DNA of 5,967 nt from Betaproteobacteria bacterium (lineage in GTDB: Bacteria > Pseudomonadota > Gammaproteobacteria > Burkholderiales > Rhodocyclaceae): NCBI GenBank assembly GCA_028065725.1, contig JAPTVL010000499.1:1-5967 (forward strand), written 5' to 3'. The notes beneath the pieces are model-generated. The model worked only from the letters and a program-made list of their open reading frames with translations. It was not told the origin of the DNA and searched no databases. Position numbers and translations under genes: made by a program. Each line of letters starts with the position of its first letter. Position 1 is the stretch's first letter. Shown in pieces: positions 1 to 5,865 of the stretch.

Positions 1-63
1 GCCGTTTTTTTGCCCGCCCGCTTTCAGTCACCGCATCGGGCTGAAGCCGGTTAAGCTAGCCAA

Positions 64-1014
64 ATGAAAGCGTCTCGCTTGCCCATGCCCCCTTCCCGCC
101 CCCGTATCGGTCTGGCGCTGGGCGGCGGTTCGGCGCGCGGCTGGGCACATATCGGCGTCATCCGGGCGTTGCAGGATGCCGGGGTCCAGCCGGACATCGT
201 CTGCGGCACATCGATCGGTGCGCTGGTCGGGGCCGCTTATGTGGACGGTGATCTCGACCAGCTGGAAAACTGGGTGCGCAGCCTGCGCCTGCAGACCGTG
301 GTGAGCTTTCTGGATTTTTCGCTTTGCAGCGGACTGATCAAGGGCGACAGGCTGATCGAGTTCTTCCGCAGCCATTTTGTCGACCGCGACATCCGCGAAC
401 TGCCGCGGCCGTTTGGCGCCGTTGCCACCGACCTGCAGCGCGGCCGCGAGGTGTGGCTGCGCGAAGGCAGGGTGTCGGACGCGGTACACGCCTCGATCGC
501 GCTGCCCGGCCTGTTCACCCCGGTGCAACGCGATGGCCGCTGGATGGTCGATGGCGGGCTGGTCAATCCGGTGCCGGTGTCGCTATGCCGCGCGATGGGC
601 GCCGACATTGTGATCGCAGTCGATCTCAATTCCGACCTGCTGGGCCGCCACCTCAAGCCCAAACCTGCCAAAGCGACCCGCATTCACGCCTCGGCCGAAC
701 CCGAAACACTGACCGACGCGGTGTTGGCGCGCATCCAGGCCGGCATGTCGCAACTCGGCCTCAACCACCGCGACGAACCCGGGCCACCGGCGATGCTCGA
801 CGTACTGGCGAGCAGCATCAACATCATGCAGGTGCTGATCACGCGCAGTCGGCTGGCAGGCGAGCCGGCCGACGTGATGGTGACACCGCAGCTCGCGGAT
901 CTGGGACTCATGGAGTTTCACCGCGCCGCCATCGCCATCGAGGCCGGCCGGCGTGCGGTCGAAATCACCCTGCCGTCTTTGCAGGCGCGGGTGAATGGCG
1001 TCAACGGCAGTTGA
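64..1014 (+). CDS. rssA: RssA-type patatin-like phospholipase family protein
   Basis: A 316-aa cytoplasmic serine lipid acyl hydrolase of the bacterial patatin family, closest in my memory to E. coli RssA (about 300 aa). The oxyanion-hole glycine loop GGGSARG is at residues 20-26, the nucleophile elbow GTSIG at 48-52 (Ser50), and the dyad aspartate in DGG at 163-165 (Asp163). RssA-like segments continue through AVATDLQRGREVW, SIALPGLFTPV and GADIVIAVDL, and the C-terminal FHRA..AIEAGR block is also present, so the protein looks full length and catalytically intact. There is no signal peptide or membrane segment. No good ribosome binding site precedes ATG 64; Met8 (position 85) is an alternative start and would not touch the domain. 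The substrate is unknown. In E. coli the gene sits beside rssB, but no rssB is visible here. It converges on the minus-strand GIY-YIG gene with a 14-base gap. Confidence 0.9.
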   Translation: MKASRLPMPPSRPRIGLALGGGSARGWAHIGVIRALQDAGVQPDIVCGTSIGALVGAAYVDGDLDQLENWVRSLRLQTVVSFLDFSLCSGLIKGDRLIEFFRSHFVDRDIRELPRPFGAVATDLQRGREVWLREGRVSDAVHASIALPGLFTPVQRDGRWMVDGGLVNPVPVSLCRAMGADIVIAVDLNSDLLGRHLKPKPAKATRIHASAEPETLTDAVLARIQAGMSQLGLNHRDEPGPPAMLDVLASSINIMQVLITRSRLAGEPADVMVTPQLADLGLMEFHRAAIAIEAGRRAVEITLPSLQARVNGVNGS

Positions 1015-1028
1015 AGGGGAACGGGGGA

Positions 1029-1307
1029 TTATCGCGCTGAAGCGCACAGCGCCAGCTTGCGCGCGCGATCCAGCCGCTTGATCGCGGCCTCGCGTCGTGC
1101 GGCCTCCGCGCGGCTGGCGGCGGCTTCCACGTAGACCAGCTCGACCGGCCGGCGGCTACGGGTATAGCGGGCACCCAGCACACCGTCGCCGTTGTGTTCG
1201 GCAACGCGGCGATCGACATCGGTGGTGATGCCTGTGTAGAGCGAACCGTCGGCACAGCGCAGCATGTAGACACACCATGCGGTTGCGCTGGCAGCAGCTG
1301 CCGTCAT
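1029..1307 (-). CDS. GIY-YIG domain protein, YhbQ/UPF0213 type
   Basis: A 92-aa single-domain GIY-YIG protein. The two signature strands read VYMLRCADGSLYTGIT at residues 13-28: VYM (13-15) stands for GIY and YTG (24-26) for YIG. His38 and an Arg at 33/34 follow, then GARYTRSRRPVELVY and an RRE..IK helix in which Glu73 aligns with the metal-binding catalytic glutamate. This is the YhbQ/UPF0213 layout of about 90-100 aa. E. coli YhbQ has been reported to have DNA-end-processing activity, but most family members are uncharacterised. The ATG lies only six bases after the stop of the HDOD gene and has no strong ribosome binding site of its own, so translational coupling within a two-gene operon is likely. 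The Ala-rich first ten residues are not conserved family sequence. The stop lies 14 bases from the convergent rssA stop. Confidence 0.88.
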   Translation of the reverse strand: MTAAAASATAWCVYMLRCADGSLYTGITTDVDRRVAEHNGDGVLGARYTRSRRPVELVYVEAAASRAEAARREAAIKRLDRARKLALCASAR

Positions 1308-1313
1308 CTCAGC

Positions 1314-2657
1314 TCAAACGTCGGCGGACAGTTGCTGCGCCCACAGGAGCGCGTCCATGTGCACGCCATTGATGTCGTCGACCTCGCGCCCGATTTGCCT
1401 GGCCAATGCCTCGATACTGCTCTGGTCGTCCTGCTCGCAGGCAATCGCCAGCGCCAGGTAGGGCGCATACGGTCCGCGCTGCGAAACGATGGCCTCGGTG
1501 ATTTCGGCGGGCAGGCTGATCTGCTTCAGCACCTGTTCCATCGGCAAGCGCATCACCACGTCGAGCAGCGAAAACAGCCCGGCAACGAAAATCTCGTCGC
1601 GCGCCTTGGCAAACAGTGCGCGTCCGGCCAACTGCTCGGCCACGCGGCCACGCACCAAGGCATTTTCCAGTATCGCCTGATCGAGCTCCTGGGTCTGACC
1701 GCCGGTAAACAGGATCAGCGTCAGCCAGCGATACAGCTTATCCTGCCCCATCACCATCAGCGCCTGTTCGATGCCGCCGATCTTGCTCATCAGCCCCATG
1801 CCGGGCGAATTGACGTAGCGCAGCAGACGCACCGACAACGCAGGGTCGTGGCGAAACTGGGCAGCGAGTTCAGGCTGCTCGGCGCCGGTGCGCACGCGGT
1901 TCATCAGGTCCAGCACCTTGGCGCGCGACGGTCCCATGGCCGGATTGCCCAGGTTTTCGCGGCGGGTGATGAACGGCCCCATGAACAGCGCAAACTGCAG
2001 CTTGTGGCACATGTGGAAGGCTTCCAGCGATTGCACCTCCATCGCCACGAAACGCTTGCCCGCAGCCATCTTGGAGATCGCTGCCATTTGCGTGGTGATG
2101 GCGGGGATGTCCTCGCTGCTGACGTCCATCAACACATAATCGGCATGCTGCAGCAGTCCGTGCCGCTCGGGACGGATGACCGCGTCGGCATGCAGGGCGA
2201 AATTGAACCCGCGTGATTTCAGCTCGCCCATGCGGGCAAGCAGGGCCTCGTCGATCAGGGTCTGGGTGTCGATATTCAGGACCCATACCGTGCCGGCAGC
2301 AGGCCAGCCCTCGATGAGCAAATGATTCAGGGTGGCGGGCGCAATCGGCACGAAGGCCAGACGCTGTTCCAGCAGACGCGCAATATCCATGCGCTCAAGG
2401 TTGCCGAGCAGGGTCTCGTCGTAGAGCCGCTGCACGTCGGGCAGCGCCGAATCACGTTGCTCGTCGAGGGTGCGGCGCAGCATGAAGGTGTAACCCGCCA
2501 CTTTCTGGTCGCGCCCCAGCAAGGCTTCGCGACGCATGACCGAAGGCGCTTTGGGTGCCGGCTTGGTCGCCGAAACCCGCTCGGCCGACACGACACGCGG
2601 CGGCGGCGCAGCGGCGTTCTCCTTGCCCGACAACATTCCTACAAGACGATTCAGCAC
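1314..2657 (-). CDS. HDOD domain signalling protein with degenerate EAL domain
   Basis: A 447-aa soluble signalling protein. Residues 1-40 are a low-complexity Ala/Pro/Lys linker. Residues 42 to about 240 resemble the EAL half of the YuxH-type EAL-HDOD family. The start of that domain reads RREALLGRDQKVAGYTFML, where an active enzyme would have Y-E-L-L, so the metal-binding Glu is lost. The ALDDF-like loop has become FALHADAV, and no QG-F EAL tail is evident. Cyclic-di-GMP hydrolysis is therefore unlikely. The HDOD domain spans about 245-440. It contains DLMNRV, then HDPALSVRLLRYVNSP at 270-285 and I.QAL.v.G..KL..WL, all typical. HDOD proteins usually act as scaffolds in cyclic-di-GMP, motility or stress signalling. 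The GTG start at 2657 is chosen because GGAGGA lies eight bases upstream; the ATG at 2664 is out of frame and abuts that site. It is followed by the GIY-YIG gene after six bases. Confidence 0.88.
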   Translation of the reverse strand: MLNRLVGMLSGKENAAAPPPRVVSAERVSATKPAPKAPSVMRREALLGRDQKVAGYTFMLRRTLDEQRDSALPDVQRLYDETLLGNLERMDIARLLEQRLAFVPIAPATLNHLLIEGWPAAGTVWVLNIDTQTLIDEALLARMGELKSRGFNFALHADAVIRPERHGLLQHADYVLMDVSSEDIPAITTQMAAISKMAAGKRFVAMEVQSLEAFHMCHKLQFALFMGPFITRRENLGNPAMGPSRAKVLDLMNRVRTGAEQPELAAQFRHDPALSVRLLRYVNSPGMGLMSKIGGIEQALMVMGQDKLYRWLTLILFTGGQTQELDQAILENALVRGRVAEQLAGRALFAKARDEIFVAGLFSLLDVVMRLPMEQVLKQISLPAEITEAIVSQRGPYAPYLALAIACEQDDQSSIEALARQIGREVDDINGVHMDALLWAQQLSADV

Positions 2658-2664
2658 GCTTCAT

Positions 2665-2670
2665 TCCTCC
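2665..2670 (-). promoter_or_regulatory. Ribosome binding site GGAGGA for the HDOD gene
   Basis: On the minus strand GGAGGA (CCTCC on plus at 2666-2670) stands eight bases before the GTG at 2657. It fixes a non-ATG start. The ATG at 2664-2662 is one base from the site and opens a different frame that does not encode the HDOD protein. Confidence 0.8.
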
Positions 2671-2748
2671 ACGACAAACCTGGACTCATCAGTAGAGCAA
2701 TCGGCAGTGCTGCGCGGGACTGAAGCCTGCCCGTGCAAATTTTTTGTC

Positions 2749-2775
2749 CCGCCTGGCGCTGCGCCGGCCAGGTGG
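2749..2775. repeat. GC-rich imperfect inverted repeat
   Basis: The arms CCGCCTGGC (2749-2757) and GCCAGGTGG (2767-2775) pair at eight of nine positions around a nine-base GC-rich loop. The one mismatch is a G-U wobble if transcribed from the plus strand. A TTTTTT run (2740-2745) lies on its left, so minus-strand RNA would have an A-run after the hairpin, not a U-run. It is therefore not a canonical terminator in either direction. The outer arms GCGGGAC (2714-2720) and GTCCCGC (2746-2752) form a further 7-bp inverted repeat overlapping this one. Confidence 0.4.
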
Positions 2776-2780
2776 ACACG

Positions 2781-2806
2781 CAGCCGGATTGACGGCAATC
2801 CGGCTG
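2781..2806 (-). terminator. Hairpin after the haem-protein gene, terminator-like
   Basis: A perfect 11-bp inverted repeat, CAGCCGGATTG / CAATCCGGCTG, with a four-base loop (ACGG at 2792-2795). On the minus strand it starts nine bases after the TAA at 2818-2816, where a transcript end would be expected. No U-tract follows on either strand, so it may be a Rho-assisted or mRNA-stabilising 3' hairpin rather than a classical intrinsic terminator. The rest of the 2658-2815 gap should hold the HDOD promoter, but I see no convincing -35/-10 pair. Confidence 0.5.
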
Positions 2807-2815
2807 TCGATTGGC

Positions 2816-3394
2816 TTACAGCGAACGCTTGATCGAGACGATGCCGCGCACCATGCCGGGTGCGTAGCCGCTGGCCTTGTCCAGCGGATATTCGGCGGCA
2901 AGGCGCGCCTTCACGCCGTCGGGAATGCCGGCGGGATCACCGTGACAGGTCAGGCACAGCGGCTGCACCGGCAGTGTTGGCGTAGCGGAACTGCTTGCCG
3001 CTCGCCGTGCTGACGACCTGCCAGGTGTCGAGGGTTTCCGGCTTTTCGCCGGCAGCCAGGCGCTTTTCCAGCCCGGCCTGGGCTTCGGCTTCCCAGGCAT
3101 CAGGCACGCCGGCGGGGTTGCGGTTTTTCGGGCTGACGCGCTTGGTCTCGACGCTGAACTGCTTCGACGCCTCGGCAGCAATCTGCGGCGCGCGCTCCTT
3201 GCACACGCCGATCGCCCCGTCTGGGCCCTTGGTGGCGATCGCTTCTTTCAGCTCACCCCCGAGCTTCTGGATCAGCGCGCCGCTGGCCTTGCGCGCATCG
3301 GCGGCCATGGCGGCCTGCTCTTCGGCAGTGGGCCGCTGGCACAGCCCGCCAGCAAGGCGGGAAAGGCAAGGGCGATGGATACAGGGGCTTTCAT
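2816..3394 (-). pseudogene. Tll0287-like (DUF3365) c-type haem lipoprotein, two frameshifts
   Basis: Three frame segments together give one haem-binding protein of about 192 aa. From ATG 3394 the first frame encodes MKAPVSIALAFPALLAGC, a lipoprotein signal with lipobox LAGC (Cys18). That frame then runs to a TGA about 23 codons later. The middle segment, in a second frame from about 3341 to about 2980, reads QRPTAEEQAAM..., with GAIGVCKERAP, RVSPKNRNP and GVPDAWE, typical of the Tll0287-like domain. The third segment returns to the first frame at about 2980 and supplies TLPVQPLCLTCHGDP, with the haem motif CLTCH at 2956-2942, and ends at TAA 2818-2816. The family is a periplasmic or membrane-anchored haem sensor or redox domain. 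Export and haem attachment need the pieces joined, so as written the gene is non-functional. Conserved residues are otherwise intact, which suggests a recent mutation or base-call errors. It is divergent from the DUF502 gene. Confidence 0.8.
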
Positions 3395-3498
3395 GGGGAC
3401 GCCCCCAAAGTGAATAAGCTGTATGAATTTCGCTGCGCCCCGCTGCTATGCTTATCGAATTACTGCGCATTTCTCATGCGTAGCCTCGGGGCCCCAAC
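3395..3498. promoter_or_regulatory. Divergent intergenic region, presumed promoters
   Basis: These 104 bases separate the start of the minus-strand haem-protein gene from the start of the plus-strand DUF502 gene, so any promoters of both should lie here. The stretch 3420-3475 is more AT-rich than its surroundings and includes TATGCT (3447-3452), a possible -10 for the plus strand. I see no matching -35 at the right distance and cannot place either promoter firmly. Confidence 0.3.
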
Positions 3499-4131
3499 TT
3501 GACCAAGCAACTCTATCAATATTTTTTCCGTGGCCTGATCACTGCCCTGCCGCTCGGGCTGACAGTATATTTATTCTATGTCTTCCTGGTATGGAGCGAG
3601 ACTCTGGCCATGCAGTTGATCCGGCCGTTCATCGGGGGATTCTACGTTCCGGGTATGGGCCTGCTGCTGGGGATCGCCGGGATTTTCCTGCTTGGTTTTC
3701 TGGTATCCCAACGCGGCGCGGGCAAGCTGCTGTCGCTGGTGGAACTGCCCTTCACGAATATTCCGGTGGTGAAGAGCATCTATTCTTCGCTCAAGGAATT
3801 TGCCGATTATTTTTCACCGCAGCGCAGCCAGTCTGCGCAGCAAATGGTGGTGATCCTCAGAATGCCGGGGCAGGCGCTTGAAGTGGTGGGGCTGGTCACG
3901 CGCCAGCGTGTCGACGACCTGCCTGCCGGCTTTCTGCAGGGCGACCGCGTGGCGGTCTACCTGCCCATGGGCTACATGATCGGCGGCTACACGGTATTCG
4001 TGCCGCGCGACTGGGTGCAGCCGATCGACATGTCGGTGGAAGAAGCGATGCGCGCGACGCTGTTTGCCTTCATGAGCGCGTCCGGCAACGACGGGCCGCC
4101 TGGTCAAATCCGGCCAGCGGCCAAAGAATGA
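3499..4131 (+). CDS. DUF502 family membrane protein, TTG start
   Basis: A 210-aa inner-membrane protein of the DUF502 family. It has two hydrophobic segments: residues about 10-33 (RGLITALPLGLTVYLFYVFL) and about 51-69 (PGMGLLLGIAGIFLLGFLV). The conserved cytoplasmic block follows, including LPFTNIPVVKSIYSSLKEF at 83-101, then V..P.QALEVVGLVT and DRVAVYLPMGYMIGGYTVFVP. The length fits the family, whose function is unknown. The TTG at 3499 is the only usable start. An in-frame TAG lies at 3481-3483, no other start codon occurs between them, and the first in-frame ATG (Met38) would delete the first membrane segment. A weak GGGG (3488-3491) seven bases upstream could serve as ribosome binding site. 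The next plus-strand gene starts 37 bases after its stop and may be co-transcribed. Confidence 0.88.
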   Translation: MTKQLYQYFFRGLITALPLGLTVYLFYVFLVWSETLAMQLIRPFIGGFYVPGMGLLLGIAGIFLLGFLVSQRGAGKLLSLVELPFTNIPVVKSIYSSLKEFADYFSPQRSQSAQQMVVILRMPGQALEVVGLVTRQRVDDLPAGFLQGDRVAVYLPMGYMIGGYTVFVPRDWVQPIDMSVEEAMRATLFAFMSASGNDGPPGQIRPAAKE

Positions 4132-4168
4132 CGCGCCCGGATCATCAAGCGATGTAGCGTTCCAGCCC

Positions 4169-5140
4169 ATGCAGATCGAGTGCTACGCCCAACGCCTGCT
4201 CAACCCGTTTCGCGGGGTGGTGCACACTATTCGTTATCAGTCGGCCGAGGCGGTAACGACCGACGGCATCGAGTGGGATATCTACGTGGCCAACGATGCG
4301 CTGCTCGACGGCCTGGGACGCGCCGGCAAGCGCGCGCAGATTTCCGATATCCGCTACGGCCACTGGTCGGCGGAAAAAGGACTCAAGCGCGGCCCCCTGT
4401 ATCCGTCGGACGACTTCAAGCGGCTGGAGGACATGGGTGCGGTGGTATTCGAGCACCTGCTCAAGGTGCATCGCGAGGTGCCGTTCAAGTTCCGCGATCC
4501 GTTCGAACTGTGGTTGCTCGACCACCACGAGCAGCCGCTGGCCCTGTTGCACAGCGTGCGCGCGGACAGCGAAACCGACACGAAACCGCCGCTCGACTGG
4601 CGCGCCGGCATGGCCGCGCAGGAACGCTTCCAGAGTGCGGCGATCGCCGGTCTGGGCGAACCCGCGGGGGTGTACCTGACGCGCTACGTGAACAGCCTCG
4701 CCAGCGGTATGGTGCAATGGTTTAGCCGTTCCGACGACGGGGCGGGGCTGGGTCTGCACACGCTGAAAGGCGGCGACCATCTGCGCGGCCGCGTGCTCGA
4801 CGCCGACGCCTTCCCGCCGCTGTTCATCGCCACCGCCGGCATGGATGCGGCGCACACCCGGCTGGTGCACGATTATCACGCCTGGCAGGCGCCCTGGATG
4901 CTGCTGCTGCCGCACCTCGACCCGGCCACCCGCAGCGCGCTGGAAGCCGCCGCCTGCCAGCAGGCCGAGACGCTCGAGAAGCATTATCGGCTGTATCCCG
5001 CCGTCATCGATCGCCCGGCACTGCAGGCTGCGCGGGTCGAGGCGGCGCTGGTGCGCAGCCAGCCGCGTCCCAAGAACCAGGAGGAGGTCATGCCGATGTT
5101 CTACATCGAACTCGGCAGCACCGAGAGTCAGGACATCTGA
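4169..5140 (+). CDS. Uncharacterised 323-aa soluble protein
   Basis: I recognise no named domain. The open frame has good codon usage and a convincing protein: MQIECYAQRLLNPFRG at the N-terminus, an early IEWDIYVANDALL block, ISDIRYGHWS followed by LKRGPLYPSDDFKRLE, then FRDPFELWLLD and LTRYVNSLASGMVQWFSR. It is rich in Trp, Asp and His with no signal peptide or membrane segment, so it is probably cytoplasmic. I have an impression of similar conserved hypothetical proteins in other betaproteobacteria but cannot confirm it. There is no clear ribosome binding site before ATG 4169, and no better in-frame start nearby. The C-terminal half has an Ala/Glu-rich helix around EAAACQQAETLEKHYRLYP. It follows the DUF502 gene after 37 bases and converges on the truncated cbiX, with 10 bases between the stops. 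Confidence 0.8.
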   Translation: MQIECYAQRLLNPFRGVVHTIRYQSAEAVTTDGIEWDIYVANDALLDGLGRAGKRAQISDIRYGHWSAEKGLKRGPLYPSDDFKRLEDMGAVVFEHLLKVHREVPFKFRDPFELWLLDHHEQPLALLHSVRADSETDTKPPLDWRAGMAAQERFQSAAIAGLGEPAGVYLTRYVNSLASGMVQWFSRSDDGAGLGLHTLKGGDHLRGRVLDADAFPPLFIATAGMDAAHTRLVHDYHAWQAPWMLLLPHLDPATRSALEAAACQQAETLEKHYRLYPAVIDRPALQAARVEAALVRSQPRPKNQEEVMPMFYIELGSTESQDI

Positions 5141-5150
5141 AGCCCGCCGC

Positions 5151-5354
5151 TCAGGCGGCCATGCCGAGAATCGCCGCCGGCAGGGTGACCGAGGCGCCGA
5201 GATGCTGCGTCAGCCGCACTTTTATGCCGGGATGGCTGGTGGCAAATTCGGCGATGGCTTCCGGGATGTCCTGCGCCACGTGGGTGCCGGCAGCGAGAAA
5301 ATAGGGAAACGCGACGACCTCGCTCGCGTCTTTAAATTTGGCGCCTGCAAGTGA
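5151..5354 (-). pseudogene. cbiX: C-terminal half of CbiX-type sirohydrochlorin chelatase, 5' truncated
   Basis: Reading the minus strand back from TGA 5153-5151 gives about 66 codons with clear CbiX/SirB similarity: DASEVVAFPYFLAAGTHVAQ then DIPEAIAEFATSHPGIKVRL and TQHLGASVTLPAAILGMAA. The GTHVAQDIP segment carries the second metal-binding histidine of the family. CbiX short forms are about 120-130 aa and begin with a strand ending in HGSR, which holds the first catalytic histidine. That half is absent. The frame stays open upstream to a TGA at 5471-5469, but with no ATG, GTG or TTG before the conserved block, and beyond about 5350 the translation no longer resembles the family. An intact enzyme would insert Co2+ (or Fe2+) into sirohydrochlorin for cobalamin or sirohaem synthesis. 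This copy should be inactive. The upstream limit is approximate. Confidence 0.78.
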
Positions 5355-5376
5355 GCGGCCCGGTGCAGCAAAGCTC

Positions 5377-5505
5377 CACTGGGTCAGTTGCCCGCTTCCA
5401 GTGCCTGCTGGAGCTTTTTCGCGTCGATCAGCTTGTTGAGTTCTCCCAGGCCTTTGGCCACGTCGGGGTCAGCAAACAGTTCAGCCATGGCAACCTGACC
5501 CAGTG
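5377..5505. repeat. Long near-perfect inverted repeat at the cbiX break
   Basis: CACTGGGTCAGTTGCC at 5377-5392 is the reverse complement of GGCAACCTGACCCAGTG at 5489-5505 except for one extra base in the second arm, and 96 bases lie between them. The right arm encodes TLGQVA in the secreted-protein gene. The left arm spans that gene's stop codon and ends at the edge of the region that has lost cbiX similarity. Confidence 0.7.
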
Positions 5506-5830
5506 TCTGGAAACCGGTCTGAAACGCCACGGCACCCTCATATTTTGCTGCCTGCCGGGTCTGCCCGATACAGGACCCGGTCAGCAGGCGATCAAATAGC
5601 AGTGCGGTTTCCCGGTTGGCGCGAGTGCGTTCCTCGGCACTTACCCGGGCGATCGATTTCACCGCAGGGTGCAGCGACGTGGTGGCGACCACCCAGCGCA
5701 CCAGCGCATTTTTATCAGCGGCCGTGGTTTTCTCGACCAGGCAACGCGACAAGTCGTCTGCATACATGCCGGCGTATGCCGGCATGCTGAGTGAGAGCAG
5801 GGCTGAGCCCAATGTCAGGGCACGCATCAT
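5384..5830 (-). CDS. Small secreted/periplasmic protein of unknown function
   Basis: A 148-aa protein with a Sec signal peptide: MMRALTLGSALLSLSMPAYA, with the likely cut after AYA (about residue 20). The mature part begins GMYADDLSRCLVEKTTAADK and carries two cysteines (in SRCLV and GSCIG) that could form a disulfide. The middle reads LVRWVVATTSLHP, RANRETALLFDRLLTGSC, then KYEGAVAFQTGFQTLGQVAM, and the end has ELFADPDVA followed by an amphipathic helix. I recall unnamed proteobacterial exported proteins with this pattern but no function. ATG 5830 is chosen because GGAG (CTCC on plus, 5837-5840) lies six bases upstream. A TTG at 5842 overlaps that site and is unlikely, and ATG 5827 is possible. 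It lies 35 bases after the GcvR-like gene on the same strand, so it is probably in its transcript. Confidence 0.82.
   Translation of the reverse strand: MMRALTLGSALLSLSMPAYAGMYADDLSRCLVEKTTAADKNALVRWVVATTSLHPAVKSIARVSAEERTRANRETALLFDRLLTGSCIGQTRQAAKYEGAVAFQTGFQTLGQVAMAELFADPDVAKGLGELNKLIDAKKLQQALEAGN
5765..5786. repeat. Inverted repeat within the signal-peptide codons
   Basis: CATGCCGGC (5765-5773) and GCCGGCATG (5778-5786) form a perfect 9-bp stem with a four-base loop, GTAT. The element also contains the direct repeat ATGCCGGC (5766-5773 and 5776-5783). It encodes the MPAYAGM region around the predicted signal-peptide cleavage site of the secreted protein, so the hairpin would fall about 45 bases into that coding region on the mRNA. 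Confidence 0.7.
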
Positions 5831-5836
5831 GATGAA

Positions 5837-5840
5837 CTCC
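5837..5840 (-). promoter_or_regulatory. Ribosome binding site GGAG for the secreted-protein gene
   Basis: GGAG on the minus strand stands six bases before ATG 5830 and nine before ATG 5827. This places the start after the in-frame TTG at 5842, which the site itself overlaps. Confidence 0.65.
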
Positions 5841-5865
5841 AAAAATTGAACGGGGGATCAAACGG

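Noticed and set aside
1..16. A seven-T run (5-11) after GCCG at the left edge, possibly the end of a plus-strand terminator.
   Set aside because: Any stem would lie outside the window, so it cannot be supported. The rest of 1-63 shows no clear promoter or ribosome binding site.
1034..1045. A small hairpin (GCGC-TGAA-GCGC) near the convergent stops, considered as a shared terminator for rssA and the GIY-YIG gene.
   Set aside because: The stem is only four to five bases, lies inside the GIY-YIG coding region, and has no U-tract on either side.
1194..2216. A 340-codon open frame on the plus strand opposite the HDOD gene.
   Set aside because: It lies antisense to a gene with clear HDOD motifs, and its translation is His/Gln/Arg-rich with no recognisable domain, typical of an antisense shadow in GC-rich DNA.
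3423..3881. An open frame overlapping the start of the DUF502 gene in another frame.
   Set aside because: The DUF502 frame carries the family's membrane segments and conserved block; the alternative frame shows no family features.
4145..4984. A 279-codon open frame on the minus strand opposite the 323-aa gene.
   Set aside because: Its product is rich in Arg, His, Val and Gln without domains. The plus-strand frame gives the more protein-like sequence with ordered conserved-looking blocks, so the minus frame is taken as a shadow.
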